Shown piece by piece: positions 7,884-15,246 of a DNA stretch of 64,000 nt (position 1 is its first letter; every line of letters starts with the position of its first letter). A program made the translations under genes and the position numbers. Source of the stretch: Prevotella sp. Its GTDB lineage: Bacteria > Bacteroidota > Bacteroidia > Bacteroidales > Bacteroidaceae. The DNA lies in NCBI GenBank assembly GCA_017474515.1, contig JAFVHN010000006.1:94692-158691 (forward strand), written 5' to 3'. A model generated the notes under the pieces. It saw only the letters and a program-made list of their open reading frames with translations. It made no database searches and was not told the origin of the DNA.

Positions 7884-8371
7884 ATGGTAGCAGGTGATAT
7901 TATCAGTAATATAATTAAAAGAATGAAATTCTGGGGTCGAAGATTCCCTAATGCCACTACTTCATTTATTCCTAATACAAAGAATAATTCATTTTATTAT
8001 CTATTCCAAAATAGGGGTGACAATTATCCTTCTGTACAAATACGTTTATCAAATCATGGTACTTATATTGAGACATGGACAGATAGGGAAGAATTAGGTA
8101 ACAGCGTAGAGAGAATAGACCCTGCACGTTCTATCAATATCTCAATAGTGTTAAAAGTATTACTGATGATTGTGAAAGCCAAGCAAGTTGTGAAGGTTGT
8201 GCATTGCCTGTCTGTAAACCACAAACTTTTGCAGGGCAAAATGAAATAGGTAGACCAAATTTTATTGTTAAAAAACAACCTAAAAGTTGTATAATTCGAT
8301 TTTTTACACTATTTTTGCACGGAAATAATAAGAACTATGAAAATGACTTTCGACTGCATCACCCCAGATGA
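7884..8371 (+). pseudogene. Hypothetical gene with an apparent frameshift
   Basis: The first frame runs from the ATG at 7884 to a stop at 8249 (121 residues). From about 8100 a second forward frame is open as far as a TGA ending near 8371, and it reads more convincingly: CTFYQYLNSVKSITDDC, then a Cys-rich segment (CESQASCEGCALPVCK) and NEIGRPNFIVKKQPKSC. In the first frame the same bases give a low-complexity basic tail (KAKQVVKVVHCL). A single indel near 8120-8135 (around GACCCTGCACG) would join them into a ~160-residue protein. The extended frame overlaps the promoter and start of the next gene, so the true end is uncertain. No known family was recognised. A sequencing error or programmed frameshift cannot be excluded. 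Confidence 0.45.
8287..8317 (+). promoter_or_regulatory. Promoter of the toxin-antitoxin-like pair
   Basis: TTG (-33) at 8287-8289, a 20-nt spacer, and TATTTTTG (-7) at 8310-8317 fit the Bacteroidota consensus. The next gene starts 20 bp downstream. Confidence 0.6.
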
Positions 8372-8897
8372 ACGTCTTTGGGCTGCACGATATGAGGGAT
8401 GTTCAGACAATGCACTTGGTATTTTGTTTGAACAATGGAATGATGTTGTATGGTTGAGAGATTTCTTCAAAGAAAACATTGACGACCTTATTTCGTATTT
8501 TAAGATTACTGATGTAAATGAAGCCATTTACGATACCATTGAAGATGGCGAGCGCCTTCAGTGTCTCATATTGGATATTTCGCCCGATGCCGACCTCGAT
8601 AAACTCTTCCGCCCGTTGGAGAACAGCAGGTATAATGATATGCTGCTTGGTAAGGAGAAAGCGAAATTGAAAGAAGCTGCCAGGCATACTTCATGGCTGA
8701 GAATATATGCCATTAAACTGGAACAGGGAATCTATGTCATTACTGGCGGGGCCATTAAGCTGACACGCACCATGCAGGAAAGGAAACATACACTTCGGGA
8801 ATTGGGAAAAATGGAGAGCGTAAGGAATTTCCTGCTTGAGCAGGGGGTGGTTGACAAAGATGCCTTGATGGACTATATGAGCGAACTGTCATTTTAA
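8337..8897 (+). CDS. Putative RelE/HigB-like toxin of a TA pair
   Basis: A 186-residue protein. Its second half, about residues 115-165 (TSWLRIYAIKLEQGIYVITG, GAIKLTRTMQERKHTLREL), has the beta-hairpin pattern of RelE/ParE/HigB toxins: strands that report on a small basic ligand-cleaving core, followed by a helix. The N-terminal part (LGILFEQWNDVVWLRDFFKENIDDLISYF) is a helical addition. No signal peptide. It is followed after 11 bp by a short XRE-type helix-turn-helix gene, the usual toxin-then-antitoxin order of HigBA-like modules. It has its own promoter and moderate GC, unlike the AT-rich gene before it. Toxin activity is inferred from pattern and context only. Confidence 0.55.
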   Translation: MKMTFDCITPDERLWAARYEGCSDNALGILFEQWNDVVWLRDFFKENIDDLISYFKITDVNEAIYDTIEDGERLQCLILDISPDADLDKLFRPLENSRYNDMLLGKEKAKLKEAARHTSWLRIYAIKLEQGIYVITGGAIKLTRTMQERKHTLRELGKMESVRNFLLEQGVVDKDALMDYMSELSF

Positions 8898-8908
8898 TTT
8901 AGTATAAT

Positions 8909-9223
8909 ATGGAAAAGAAAGTGGAGCAAACAATGGAAAGACTGAAACAGCATCGGTCTGCCACACCGTCGCAATGGCGCGAGAAGGCGGAGTGGAGGTT
9001 GCAGAACAGAACGTGGCTGCGGCATTCTCAGCATATTGCTATGCTCATGCTCGACAAAATGGAAGAATTGAACATGACACAGAAGGAATTGGCCGAACAG
9101 ATGGGATGCAGCCAGCAATATGTGTCAAAAGTCTTGAAAGGGCACGAGAACCTTTCGCTTGAAACCATGGCAAAGATTGAAGATTGCCTGAACATCAGCA
9201 TCCTCAAAGAGGAACTTGTATAG
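8909..9223 (+). CDS. XRE-family helix-turn-helix protein, probable antitoxin
   Basis: A 104-residue protein with a clear C-terminal HTH_3 domain, residues ~45-100: LDKMEELNMTQKELAEQMG, CSQQYVSKVLKGHENLSLET, MAKIEDCLNI. Such domains bind an operator and, in HigA-like antitoxins, repress their own operon while sequestering the toxin. The N-terminal 40 residues (many Arg, Lys and Gln) may contact the toxin. It lies 11 bp after the putative toxin. The stop codon TAG is followed, in the same reading frame, by the remains of an unrelated lectin-like domain. Confidence 0.75.
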   Translation: MEKKVEQTMERLKQHRSATPSQWREKAEWRLQNRTWLRHSQHIAMLMLDKMEELNMTQKELAEQMGCSQQYVSKVLKGHENLSLETMAKIEDCLNISILKEELV

Positions 9224-9585
9224 AGCCTGCAATCATTTTACAACAACAACTTAACCTACAACTGGAGTGCACCGTGGCGCATGCCGTCGCATGCCCAGTG
9301 CCAGGAACTGATTAACAACACCATCTCGACTTGGAGCACTCTGAACGGCGTGAACGGCCGAAAGTTCACCGGTCCTAACTGGGGCACCATCTTCCTTCCC
9401 GCTGCGGGCCATCGCTGGTACGACTACCTCAACTACGCGGGCGGCTACGGCATCTACTGGTCGTCGACGCTCTACGGGGCAACCCGGGCTACGCGTGGTA
9501 CCTGGTCTTCTACAGCGGGTACGCAAGCGCGAACTTCTACGACCGTTACCGCGGGCATTCCGTGCGCCCCGTGCGCAGCAACTGA
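9224..9585 (+). pseudogene. Truncated, frameshifted FISUMP/DUF1566 (C-type-lectin-like) domain fragment
   Basis: Conceptual translation gives NWSAPWRMPSHAQCQELINN, WSTLNGVNGRKFTGPNWGTI, FLPAAGHRWYDYLNYAGGYG, IYWSSTLYG and then, in a second frame from about 9474, NPGYAWYLVFYSGYASANFY followed by DRYRGHSVRPVRSN and a stop at 9583-9585. This is the C-terminal domain of the 'major paralogous domain'/DUF1566 proteins common in Bacteroidota. It lacks a start and N-terminal region, and a one-base change in the GGGGCAACCC region breaks the frame. It directly follows the HTH gene's stop codon. DUF1566-type domains are also frequent variable proteins of diversity-generating retroelements, but no reverse transcriptase is in this window. 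Confidence 0.7.
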
Positions 9586-9645
9586 AGTGCATCTTTCCCA
9601 TAACGTGACGCGAATTAACCCAGCTTGCCACGCTGAGCTGCAAGG

Positions 9646-9681
9646 CGGGGCCGTACCCCCCAAGGGCACGTTAAGGCCCCG
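9646..9681. repeat. GC-rich inverted repeat downstream of the lectin fragment
   Basis: CGGGGCC (9646-9652) and GGCCCCG (9675-9681) form a 7-bp stem around a 22-nt loop. The stretch 9586-9780 shows no gene. It could be a terminator of the lost parent gene or the downstream hairpin of a retroelement target. Confidence 0.4.
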
Positions 9682-9786
9682 TCGGAAGGATAGTTTGGCG
9701 TGATGGGAAAACTATACTTAAAAATGTTTTTTTACTCACACAATAAATTTTTCACTTTTCACTTTTCTTTTTTTACTTTTTTTTAT

Positions 9787-9794
9787 TACCTTTG
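9787..9794 (+). promoter_or_regulatory. -7 promoter element for the DUF4348-like lipoprotein
   Basis: TACCTTTG matches TAnnTTTG 46 bp before the ATG at 9840. The T-rich upstream stretch has no clear TTTG at the expected -33 position. Confidence 0.5.
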
Positions 9795-9839
9795 CCCATG
9801 ATTTGAGAGGTATTACCTATATTAAATGGTTTTTGTAGT

Positions 9840-10691
9840 ATGAGAAAAGGGATTTATGCGGTGCTGGCAATGTGCGCCGGCATGATTCTTTTTGCAGAGA
9901 GTTGTAAGGAAAAGAAACCTGCAACCGAAGAAGCACCCGCAGCGGCACCCGCCGACTCCGACACGCTCTTTGTGGCCGACACATTGGCGCAAATCATTGA
10001 AGAGCAGCCCGTTCCCAAGGCTGCCGACGAGTTGTTCGACGATTTCATCTATGTGTTTTGCCACAATCGCAAGCACCAGCTTTCCAGAATACAATGGCCG
10101 CTGAAAGAGATGACGGCGGGCAAGGTGAAGGTTGTGCAGCGAAAGCAGTGGTACATGGAGCAGCTATACATGCCGCAGGGCTTCTGTACGCTCATTCTCG
10201 ACAACTACAAGCAGCAGGAGCAGGCCAAGGACACCGCCGTCAGCCATGTGGTGGTGGAAAAAATCTTCCTCGACAAGAACGTCGTCAGGTCTTTCCATTT
10301 CAACAGGATGGAAGGCCAGTGGATGCTCACCTCGGTGGAAAACAGCGTGATGGGCAGCAATCCCAACGGCTCGTTCCTCACCTTTTATGAGAAATTCTCC
10401 ACCGACTCCGCCTTCCAGGCCGAAAGCCTTGCCGAAACCATTGCGTTCTCGGGGCCCAATCCCGACGACGACAGCGAAGAGCTACAAGGCGAAATCACTC
10501 CTGCCCAGTGGGAGGACTTCCAGCCGGGAGAGCTGCCCCAGGGCGTCATCTACAACACCGTGTATGGCGAGCGCGGAAAGGCGGGGCACCAGAAAATTTT
10601 CCTGCTCCGAGGCATTGCCAGCGGACAGGAAATGCAGCTCACATTCAAGCAGATGGATGGAGCGTGGAAGCTGGTGGGGCTGAAAGAATAA
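9840..10691 (+). CDS. Lipoprotein, DUF4348-like
   Basis: A 283-residue protein with a lipoprotein-type signal (MRKGIYAVLAMCAGMILFAESC, modified Cys at about residue 22) and then a low-complexity Ala/Pro/Glu linker. The rest (ELFDDFIYVFCHNRKHQLSR, then LRGIASGQEMQLTFKQMDG at the end) resembles the Bacteroidota DUF4348 family of secreted or lipid-anchored proteins with an alpha/beta scaffold. Function is unknown and no active-site motif is visible. It is probably transcribed from the promoter near 9787. murB follows after a 90-bp gap containing AAATCGTAAATCG-type repeats. Confidence 0.7.
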   Translation: MRKGIYAVLAMCAGMILFAESCKEKKPATEEAPAAAPADSDTLFVADTLAQIIEEQPVPKAADELFDDFIYVFCHNRKHQLSRIQWPLKEMTAGKVKVVQRKQWYMEQLYMPQGFCTLILDNYKQQEQAKDTAVSHVVVEKIFLDKNVVRSFHFNRMEGQWMLTSVENSVMGSNPNGSFLTFYEKFSTDSAFQAESLAETIAFSGPNPDDDSEELQGEITPAQWEDFQPGELPQGVIYNTVYGERGKAGHQKIFLLRGIASGQEMQLTFKQMDGAWKLVGLKE

Positions 10692-10781
10692 ACTATATTT
10701 TTACGATTTACTTGCTTTTTAATCGCTACATCATCAACCATAAAAGTAAATCGTTTGTTGTTAAATCGTAAATCGCAAATC

Positions 10782-11795
10782 GTGAAAAACGAAACCAACT
10801 ATAGCCTGCTCGGGCACAACACCTTCGGCATCGACGCACGGTGTAGCCGCTTCCTTGAATATGGCAACGAGGAAGAGGCGCGACAGGTGGCGGCCATTTT
10901 GCGCCACAATCCCACACCTTATTTAATAATAGGCGGCGGCAGCAACCTGCTGCTCACCCGCGACTATGAGGGCACCGTGGTGCGTTCAGACATTCGCGGC
11001 ATCGCGTTTTCGGAGGATGAAAATGCGTGGATGGTGCGGTGTGGGAGCGGTGAAACGTGGGACGACGTGGTGGCCGAGACGGTGAAGAAAGGACTGCCCA
11101 ACCTGGCCAACCTGTCGTTAATTCCCGGCGACGTGGGCGCGTCGGTAGTGCAAAATATCGGGGCCTACGGCGCCGAGGTCTGCCAGTTTGTCGCTGAGAT
11201 TGAGGCCATTGAAGTGGCGTCGGGCGAAAAGAGGATGATTCTTCCCCGCGACTGTCACTATGGCTATCGCGAAAGCCGCTTCAAACATGAATGGAAGCAG
11301 CAGTTCCTCATCACCCACGTTACTTACAGGCTCGACAAAGCCTTTCAGCCAAGCCTGGCCTACGGCGACATCCGCCAGGAGCTGGAACGCCGGGGCATTG
11401 CCGCGCCCACCGCTTCCGAGCTTCGGCAGGTCATCATCGACATCCGCCGCGCCAAGCTGCCCGACCCCCGCGAGCAGGGCAATGCCGGCAGCTTCTTCAT
11501 GAACCCCGTGGTGGAGCGCCATGTTTTCGACGCAGTCGTGGCACAATATCCGCAGATGCCCCATTATACCATTGATGAGGACCATGAGAAAATTCCTGCC
11601 GGGTGGATGATTGAGCAATGCGGGTGGAAAGGCAAAAGTCTGGGGCGTGCCGGCGTTCACCACAAGCAGGCGCTGGTGCTGGTCAACCTCGGCGGGGCCA
11701 CCGGCGCGGAAATTGTTGAACTCTGCAATGCCGTCAGGGCCGACGTGAAACGCAAGTTCGGCATTGAGATAAAGCCCGAAGTCAACGTGATATGA
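10782..11795 (+). CDS. murB: UDP-N-acetylenolpyruvoylglucosamine reductase (MurB)
   Basis: MurB reduces the enolpyruvyl group of UDP-GlcNAc-enolpyruvate with NADPH and FAD, giving UDP-MurNAc for cytoplasmic peptidoglycan synthesis. The sequence shows NTFGIDA near the N-terminus, the FAD-binding loop YLIIGGGSNLLLT, SLIPGDVGASVVQNIGAYGA, GYRESRF and the proton-donor region QGNAGSFFMNP, in the order expected of the ~340-residue long form. No ATG fits: GTG at 10782 gives an N-terminus MKNETNYSLLGHNTFG matching relatives, while a TTG at 10755 would add an atypical extension. Its stop overlaps the next gene's ATG by 4 bp. Confidence 0.93.
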   Translation: MKNETNYSLLGHNTFGIDARCSRFLEYGNEEEARQVAAILRHNPTPYLIIGGGSNLLLTRDYEGTVVRSDIRGIAFSEDENAWMVRCGSGETWDDVVAETVKKGLPNLANLSLIPGDVGASVVQNIGAYGAEVCQFVAEIEAIEVASGEKRMILPRDCHYGYRESRFKHEWKQQFLITHVTYRLDKAFQPSLAYGDIRQELERRGIAAPTASELRQVIIDIRRAKLPDPREQGNAGSFFMNPVVERHVFDAVVAQYPQMPHYTIDEDHEKIPAGWMIEQCGWKGKSLGRAGVHHKQALVLVNLGGATGAEIVELCNAVRADVKRKFGIEIKPEVNVI

Positions 11796-12556
11796 AGCTG
11801 ACTTTTCTTGGAACAGGAACCTCGGTGGGTGTGCCCACCATAGGCTGCTCGTGTAAGGTATGTCGCAGCAACGACCCTCACGACAAGCGCCTGCGCTGCT
11901 CGGCCATGGTGGAAACCGACCATACGCGCCTGCTCATTGACACGGGTCCCGACTTCAGGCAACAGATGCTGGCACAGGAGTTCCGGAAGATCGACGCCGT
12001 GCTGCTCACCCACATCCACTACGACCATGTGGGCGGCATTGACGACCTTCGCCCTTTCTGCCAGTTCGGTGAAATCAATGTCTATGCCGACAATGACACT
12101 TGCGACGGGCTGATGCACACCGTGCCTTATTGTTTTGCCGAAAAGCGTTACCCTGGCGTTCCTGCCATCCACCTCAACCGGCTTACGCACTATAGGCTGC
12201 TGCAAGTAAACGAGTTACAGGTGGTGCCCTTCGTGGTCTATCACGGGCGGAAACCCATCACCGCGTTCAGGATAGGGCCGCTGGCCTACATCACAGACAT
12301 GAAAACCATTGAGGAAAGCGAGTTCGCCTTCCTGCAGAATGTTGACACACTTGTGGTCAATGCCTTACGCTTTTACCCCACGCACCACGCCCATCAGGAC
12401 GTTGCCGACGCCGTGGCCTTTGCCCAGAGGGTGGGCGCACGGCAGACATGGCTCATCCATTCGTGCCACGACATCGGCCTGCACGAAGAGGTGAACCGCC
12501 TACTGCCGCAGAACATACAATTAGCCTACGACGGCCAGGTGGTGGAGCTGCCTTGA
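11792..12556 (+). CDS. MBL-fold metallohydrolase, PhnP-like
   Basis: A 254-residue cytoplasmic metallo-beta-lactamase-fold enzyme. It begins MKLTFLGTGTSVGVPTIGC and has Cys residues in the first loop (CSCKVC) as in PhnP-type phosphodiesterases. The metal motif THIHYDHVGGIDDLRPF corresponds to HxHxDH. A further His ligand is in VVYHGRKP, and HSCHDIGLHEE lies near the C-terminus. PhnP relatives hydrolyse cyclic phosphodiesters such as ribose cyclic phosphates; the exact substrate here is unknown. It is translationally coupled to murB by a 4-bp overlap, a pairing I recall from other Bacteroidota, without a clear metabolic link. Confidence 0.85.
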   Translation: MKLTFLGTGTSVGVPTIGCSCKVCRSNDPHDKRLRCSAMVETDHTRLLIDTGPDFRQQMLAQEFRKIDAVLLTHIHYDHVGGIDDLRPFCQFGEINVYADNDTCDGLMHTVPYCFAEKRYPGVPAIHLNRLTHYRLLQVNELQVVPFVVYHGRKPITAFRIGPLAYITDMKTIEESEFAFLQNVDTLVVNALRFYPTHHAHQDVADAVAFAQRVGARQTWLIHSCHDIGLHEEVNRLLPQNIQLAYDGQVVELP

Positions 12557-12579
12557 CAAGTGGTCTGGCGAGAAAGAGT

Positions 12580-12840
12580 CTATTTCTTGAATTTACGGTA
12601 AAGTTTCCATACGAGGATGAGGCCGTCGAGCACACCCGCTCCGGTGCTCATCATGCTTTGCAGGCCCATTTTGCGCTTACGGCTGGGGGTGAGGGCGGTG
12701 GGCTTGGAAAACAGTTGTTGGCGCAAAGTGTTTATCTGCTTGCTGTCTTTGCGTATTTCCTTGAGCAACTGAGCCTTACGGTCGCTGATGGCCCGCAGGG
12801 TGTCATAGGTGGGGCGAATGTCGTTTTCTTCAGTCAACAT
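12580..12840 (-). CDS. Small hypothetical protein
   Basis: An 86-residue basic protein: an N-terminal helix-rich, possibly coiled-coil region (DTLRAISDRKAQLLKEIRKD), then a short hydrophobic C-terminal segment (MMSTGAGVLDGLILVWKLYR) that may be a weak membrane anchor. No recognised domain. It is the last of three minus-strand genes encoding a YtxH-like and a holin-like protein, a grouping I recall as conserved in Bacteroidales. Its position suggests a role in the same membrane or envelope-stress process. Confidence 0.6.
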   Translation of the reverse strand: MLTEENDIRPTYDTLRAISDRKAQLLKEIRKDSKQINTLRQQLFSKPTALTPSRKRKMGLQSMMSTGAGVLDGLILVWKLYRKFKK

Positions 12841-12867
12841 CTTTTTAACATTTTGGTGTCGGTAAAA

Positions 12868-13215
12868 TTATTCCATCAGCAAACTGGCCAGAAACCTTAC
12901 CAAGGGCTTTTCCACCCACGATTTCCGGAATGCCAGGAACAGCAAGAACACAATGATGTAGAATGCCGCTACAATAAGGAACGCCACGGAATGGCCAACA
13001 AGTGGTGCCAAGGCGTAGGCGGCGGCAAAGGACAGATAGATGAAAATAATGAGAATGAGGAGAAGGGTGACCGCGGCAATGATAAGTGACGTTATCAGCC
13101 TTACCACTTTCTCAATGACATCGAGCCGCAGATATTCGTTCTGCAGCCCGATGTAGTGCTTGAACAACTCAACGAGCTGCCCAATGGTTTCAATGTTCTG
13201 ATCGCTTGAAAACAT
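12868..13215 (-). CDS. Putative Holin-X / phage-holin-superfamily membrane protein
   Basis: A 115-residue protein with a short amphipathic N-terminus (IGQLVELFKHYIGLQNEYLR) and two strong membrane segments (LIIAAVTLLLILIIFIYLSF and VAFLIVAAFYIIVFLLFLAF). It resembles the Actinobacteria/Bacteroidota 'Putative Actinobacterial Holin-X' family (Pfam holin superfamily III), also like E. coli YqjE. Despite the family name these are usually chromosomal envelope proteins, not lysis proteins. It lies 27 bp upstream of the small hypothetical gene and 50 bp downstream of the YtxH-like gene, all on the minus strand. Confidence 0.75.
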   Translation of the reverse strand: MFSSDQNIETIGQLVELFKHYIGLQNEYLRLDVIEKVVRLITSLIIAAVTLLLILIIFIYLSFAAAYALAPLVGHSVAFLIVAAFYIIVFLLFLAFRKSWVEKPLVRFLASLLME

Positions 13216-13265
13216 ATTGAAGCCTTTGTTACGGTCTGCCTGCGGGGGAGCCGGCAGATGTGTCG

Positions 13266-13484
13266 TCAGTCGATAACGTCTTCAACAGTTTCCTTAATGT
13301 CGTCGGCCAGGTCACCAATCTCCTTTTTCGAGAGGTTGATGTTGTGCTTCTTGCAGAAGTCGTCGATGGCGTCGGTGATTTTCTCACGTGTGTCGGTTCC
13401 TTTTTCGGGAGCCAGCAAAAGGCCGAGAGCTGCGCCTGCGATGGCACCGCCAAGGAATGCGCCAATGTAACCTAATGTTTTCAT
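13266..13484 (-). CDS. YtxH-domain protein
   Basis: A 72-residue protein with one N-terminal glycine-rich membrane segment (YIGAFLGGAIAGAALGLLLA) followed by PEKGTDTREKI, the signature of YtxH/general-stress proteins, then an acidic amphipathic helix. I prefer the ATG at 13484 over an in-frame codon at 13541, which would add an atypical 19-residue leader. YtxH proteins are often stress-induced and attached to the inner membrane. It is probably the first gene of the three-gene minus-strand cluster down to 12580. Confidence 0.8.
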   Translation of the reverse strand: MKTLGYIGAFLGGAIAGAALGLLLAPEKGTDTREKITDAIDDFCKKHNINLSKKEIGDLADDIKETVEDVID

Positions 13485-13706
13485 AATTCTTGTTTGTTTA
13501 AATGAATAATAATGAATGATTTCATTCGCAAATGTAGGCATTTTATGTGAAAAAGCGAAAAAAGAACCGTCATTTTTTGTTAAAAACTCATTATAACCTT
13601 ACATTTAACAAACTTTAGGTACTTCTTTCCTTATTTATTCCCCGAATTTGTGTAATTTCGCACATCATTTTGCAATTTAAGTTTCATTTTAAACATATCA
13701 AAACGT

Positions 13707-14198
13707 ATGAAAAAGTACATTTTAGTGTGCGCAAGCCTGGCTGTAGCCTTGGCTTTCACCAGCTGTGGCTCAAAGGAAAGTGCCTATCGTAAGGCATACG
13801 AAAAAGCAAAGGCCCAGGAAGCTGCACAAACCATGCAGACGACAACGGAAACGCAGCCTGTCGTGGCTCCCGTCACTACCACTCCGGGCACGGAGACCAT
13901 TGTGACCGACAACTACGACAACGTGTCGGTGACGCCCGAAACGATTACCGTCGTGGATGGTGCAGGCCTGAAGAAATACAGCGTGGTGGTGGGCTCCTTC
14001 GCCAGCAAGACCAATGCCGAGAACTTCTGCCAGCAGGTGCGCAACGCTGGTTATCCCGCACAGATTGCCTATAACAGTGGCAATCAGAAGTATCGTGTCG
14101 TGGCTACTACCTTCGACGACAAGGCCAGCGCCGTGAGGAGCAGAGACTCGCTCAGCTCCCAGTACAAGGGCGCATGGCTGCTCTTTAATCAGCGATAA
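13707..14198 (+). CDS. SPOR-domain lipoprotein
   Basis: A 163-residue protein with a lipobox (ALAFTSC, Cys about residue 20), a Thr/Gln/Pro-rich linker, and a C-terminal SPOR domain from about residue 88 (LKKYSVVVGSFASKTNAENF, AGYPAQIAYNSGNQKYRVVA). SPOR domains bind septal peptidoglycan lacking stem peptides. The lipid anchor would tether it to a membrane facing the periplasm, so a division-related or wall-surveillance role is likely. It starts a run of same-strand genes (ruvX 6 bp later). The upstream region is AT-rich, with only a partial -7 match (TAATTTCG). Confidence 0.85.
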   Translation: MKKYILVCASLAVALAFTSCGSKESAYRKAYEKAKAQEAAQTMQTTTETQPVVAPVTTTPGTETIVTDNYDNVSVTPETITVVDGAGLKKYSVVVGSFASKTNAENFCQQVRNAGYPAQIAYNSGNQKYRVVATTFDDKASAVRSRDSLSSQYKGAWLLFNQR

Positions 14199-14204
14199 AC
14201 TTCT

Positions 14205-14639
14205 TTGCCGTTGGCTCGGATATTGTCGATAGACTACGGAAAACGGCGTACTGGAATAGCAGTTACCGACCCATTGCAAATCATTGCCAATGGGTTGGTA
14301 ACCGTTTCTACGTCACAGCTCTTCGACTTCCTCAAGTCGTATGTTGACAAGGAAGACGTGGAGATGATTGTTGTGGGAAAACCCATGCAGACAAATGGAC
14401 TGCCCAGCGAAAACCTCAACCGCGTGGAGCAGTTTGTCAACAGGTGGAAAAAGGCCTTCCCCGACATCCCCGTGCAATATGTTGATGAGCGCTACACGTC
14501 GGTGCTGGCCCATCAGGCCATGTTGGAAGGGGGACTTAGGAAAAAGGCAAGGCAAGACAAGGCACTGGTCGATGAAATCAGTGCCACTATTATCTTGCAG
14601 AGCTACCTTGAAAGCAGGCGACTCCATCCGCAACAATAA
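14205..14639 (+). CDS. ruvX: Putative Holliday-junction resolvase RuvX/YqgF
   Basis: A 144-residue protein of the YqgF/RuvX RNase H-like family, with RILSIDYGKRRTGIAVTD carrying the first catalytic Asp, VVGKPMQTNG, QYVDERYTSVLA and a C-terminal DEISATIILQSYLE. Family members act on Holliday junctions or process 16S rRNA precursors in the cytoplasm. There is no ATG: TTG at 14205 or TTG at 14211 (giving MARILSIDYG, closest to relatives) are both possible. It follows the SPOR gene by 6 bp and precedes def by 46 bp. Confidence 0.9.
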   Translation: MPLARILSIDYGKRRTGIAVTDPLQIIANGLVTVSTSQLFDFLKSYVDKEDVEMIVVGKPMQTNGLPSENLNRVEQFVNRWKKAFPDIPVQYVDERYTSVLAHQAMLEGGLRKKARQDKALVDEISATIILQSYLESRRLHPQQ

Positions 14640-14685
14640 TAACTTACTATTTTTTTTGTAAAACAAACAAAAGAACTTATCCTCA

Positions 14686-15246
14686 GTGATTTTACCTATT
14701 TATATTTATGGGCAGCCGGTGCTGCGCAAAGTTTCACAGGACATTCCGAAGGACTACGCTCAGCTGGACCAGTTGATAGCCAATATGTTTGAAACGCTCG
14801 ACGCCTCCGAGGGCATCGGCCTTGCCGCTCCTCAGATAGGACTTAATGAGCGCGTGGTTGTCATCGACCTGAATGTCCTTAGTGAAGACCTTCCCGAATA
14901 TGCGGGTTTCCGCAAGGCATTCATCAATCCCCACATCATCGAAACCGACGACACCGTCACCGACTCAACGGAAGAGGGCTGCCTGTCGTTGCCCGGTATT
15001 CACGAAAAGGTGACACGCCCCACGCGCATCCATGTGAAGTATGAGGACCAGGAGCGAAACCCGCACGATGAATGGGTGGAAGGCTATTTGGCAAGGGTGA
15101 TGCAACATGAGTTCGACCACCTCGACGCCCACCTGTTCATTGACCACATCTCGCCCTTGCGCCGACAACTCATTAAGAACAAACTGAAAAACCTTACTTT
15201 AGGCAGATACCATTGCTCCTATCGGACCAAACCGCCGAAGAAATGA
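14686..15246 (+). CDS. def: Peptide deformylase
   Basis: Removes the formyl group from the N-terminal methionine of new proteins. The three family motifs are present: GIGLAAPQIG, EEGCLSLPGI (Cys ligand) and MQHEFDHLDAHLF (HEFDH, two His ligands and the catalytic Glu), in a 186-residue protein, the normal length. Start is GTG at 14686 (MILPIYIYGQPVLRK), which matches relatives. It lies directly downstream of ruvX, an arrangement I recall from many Bacteroidales. Its TGA stop overlaps the possible ATG of the next gene. Confidence 0.95.
   Translation: MILPIYIYGQPVLRKVSQDIPKDYAQLDQLIANMFETLDASEGIGLAAPQIGLNERVVVIDLNVLSEDLPEYAGFRKAFINPHIIETDDTVTDSTEEGCLSLPGIHEKVTRPTRIHVKYEDQERNPHDEWVEGYLARVMQHEFDHLDAHLFIDHISPLRRQLIKNKLKNLTLGRYHCSYRTKPPKK

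Noticed and set aside
9224-9700. Complete diversity-generating retroelement
   Set aside because: No reverse transcriptase, accessory protein or template repeat was found in the window; only a broken target-like domain is present.
12868-13215. Prophage lysis gene (holin)
   Set aside because: The neighbours are chromosomal small membrane proteins and no other phage gene is present; Holin-X relatives are common on chromosomes.
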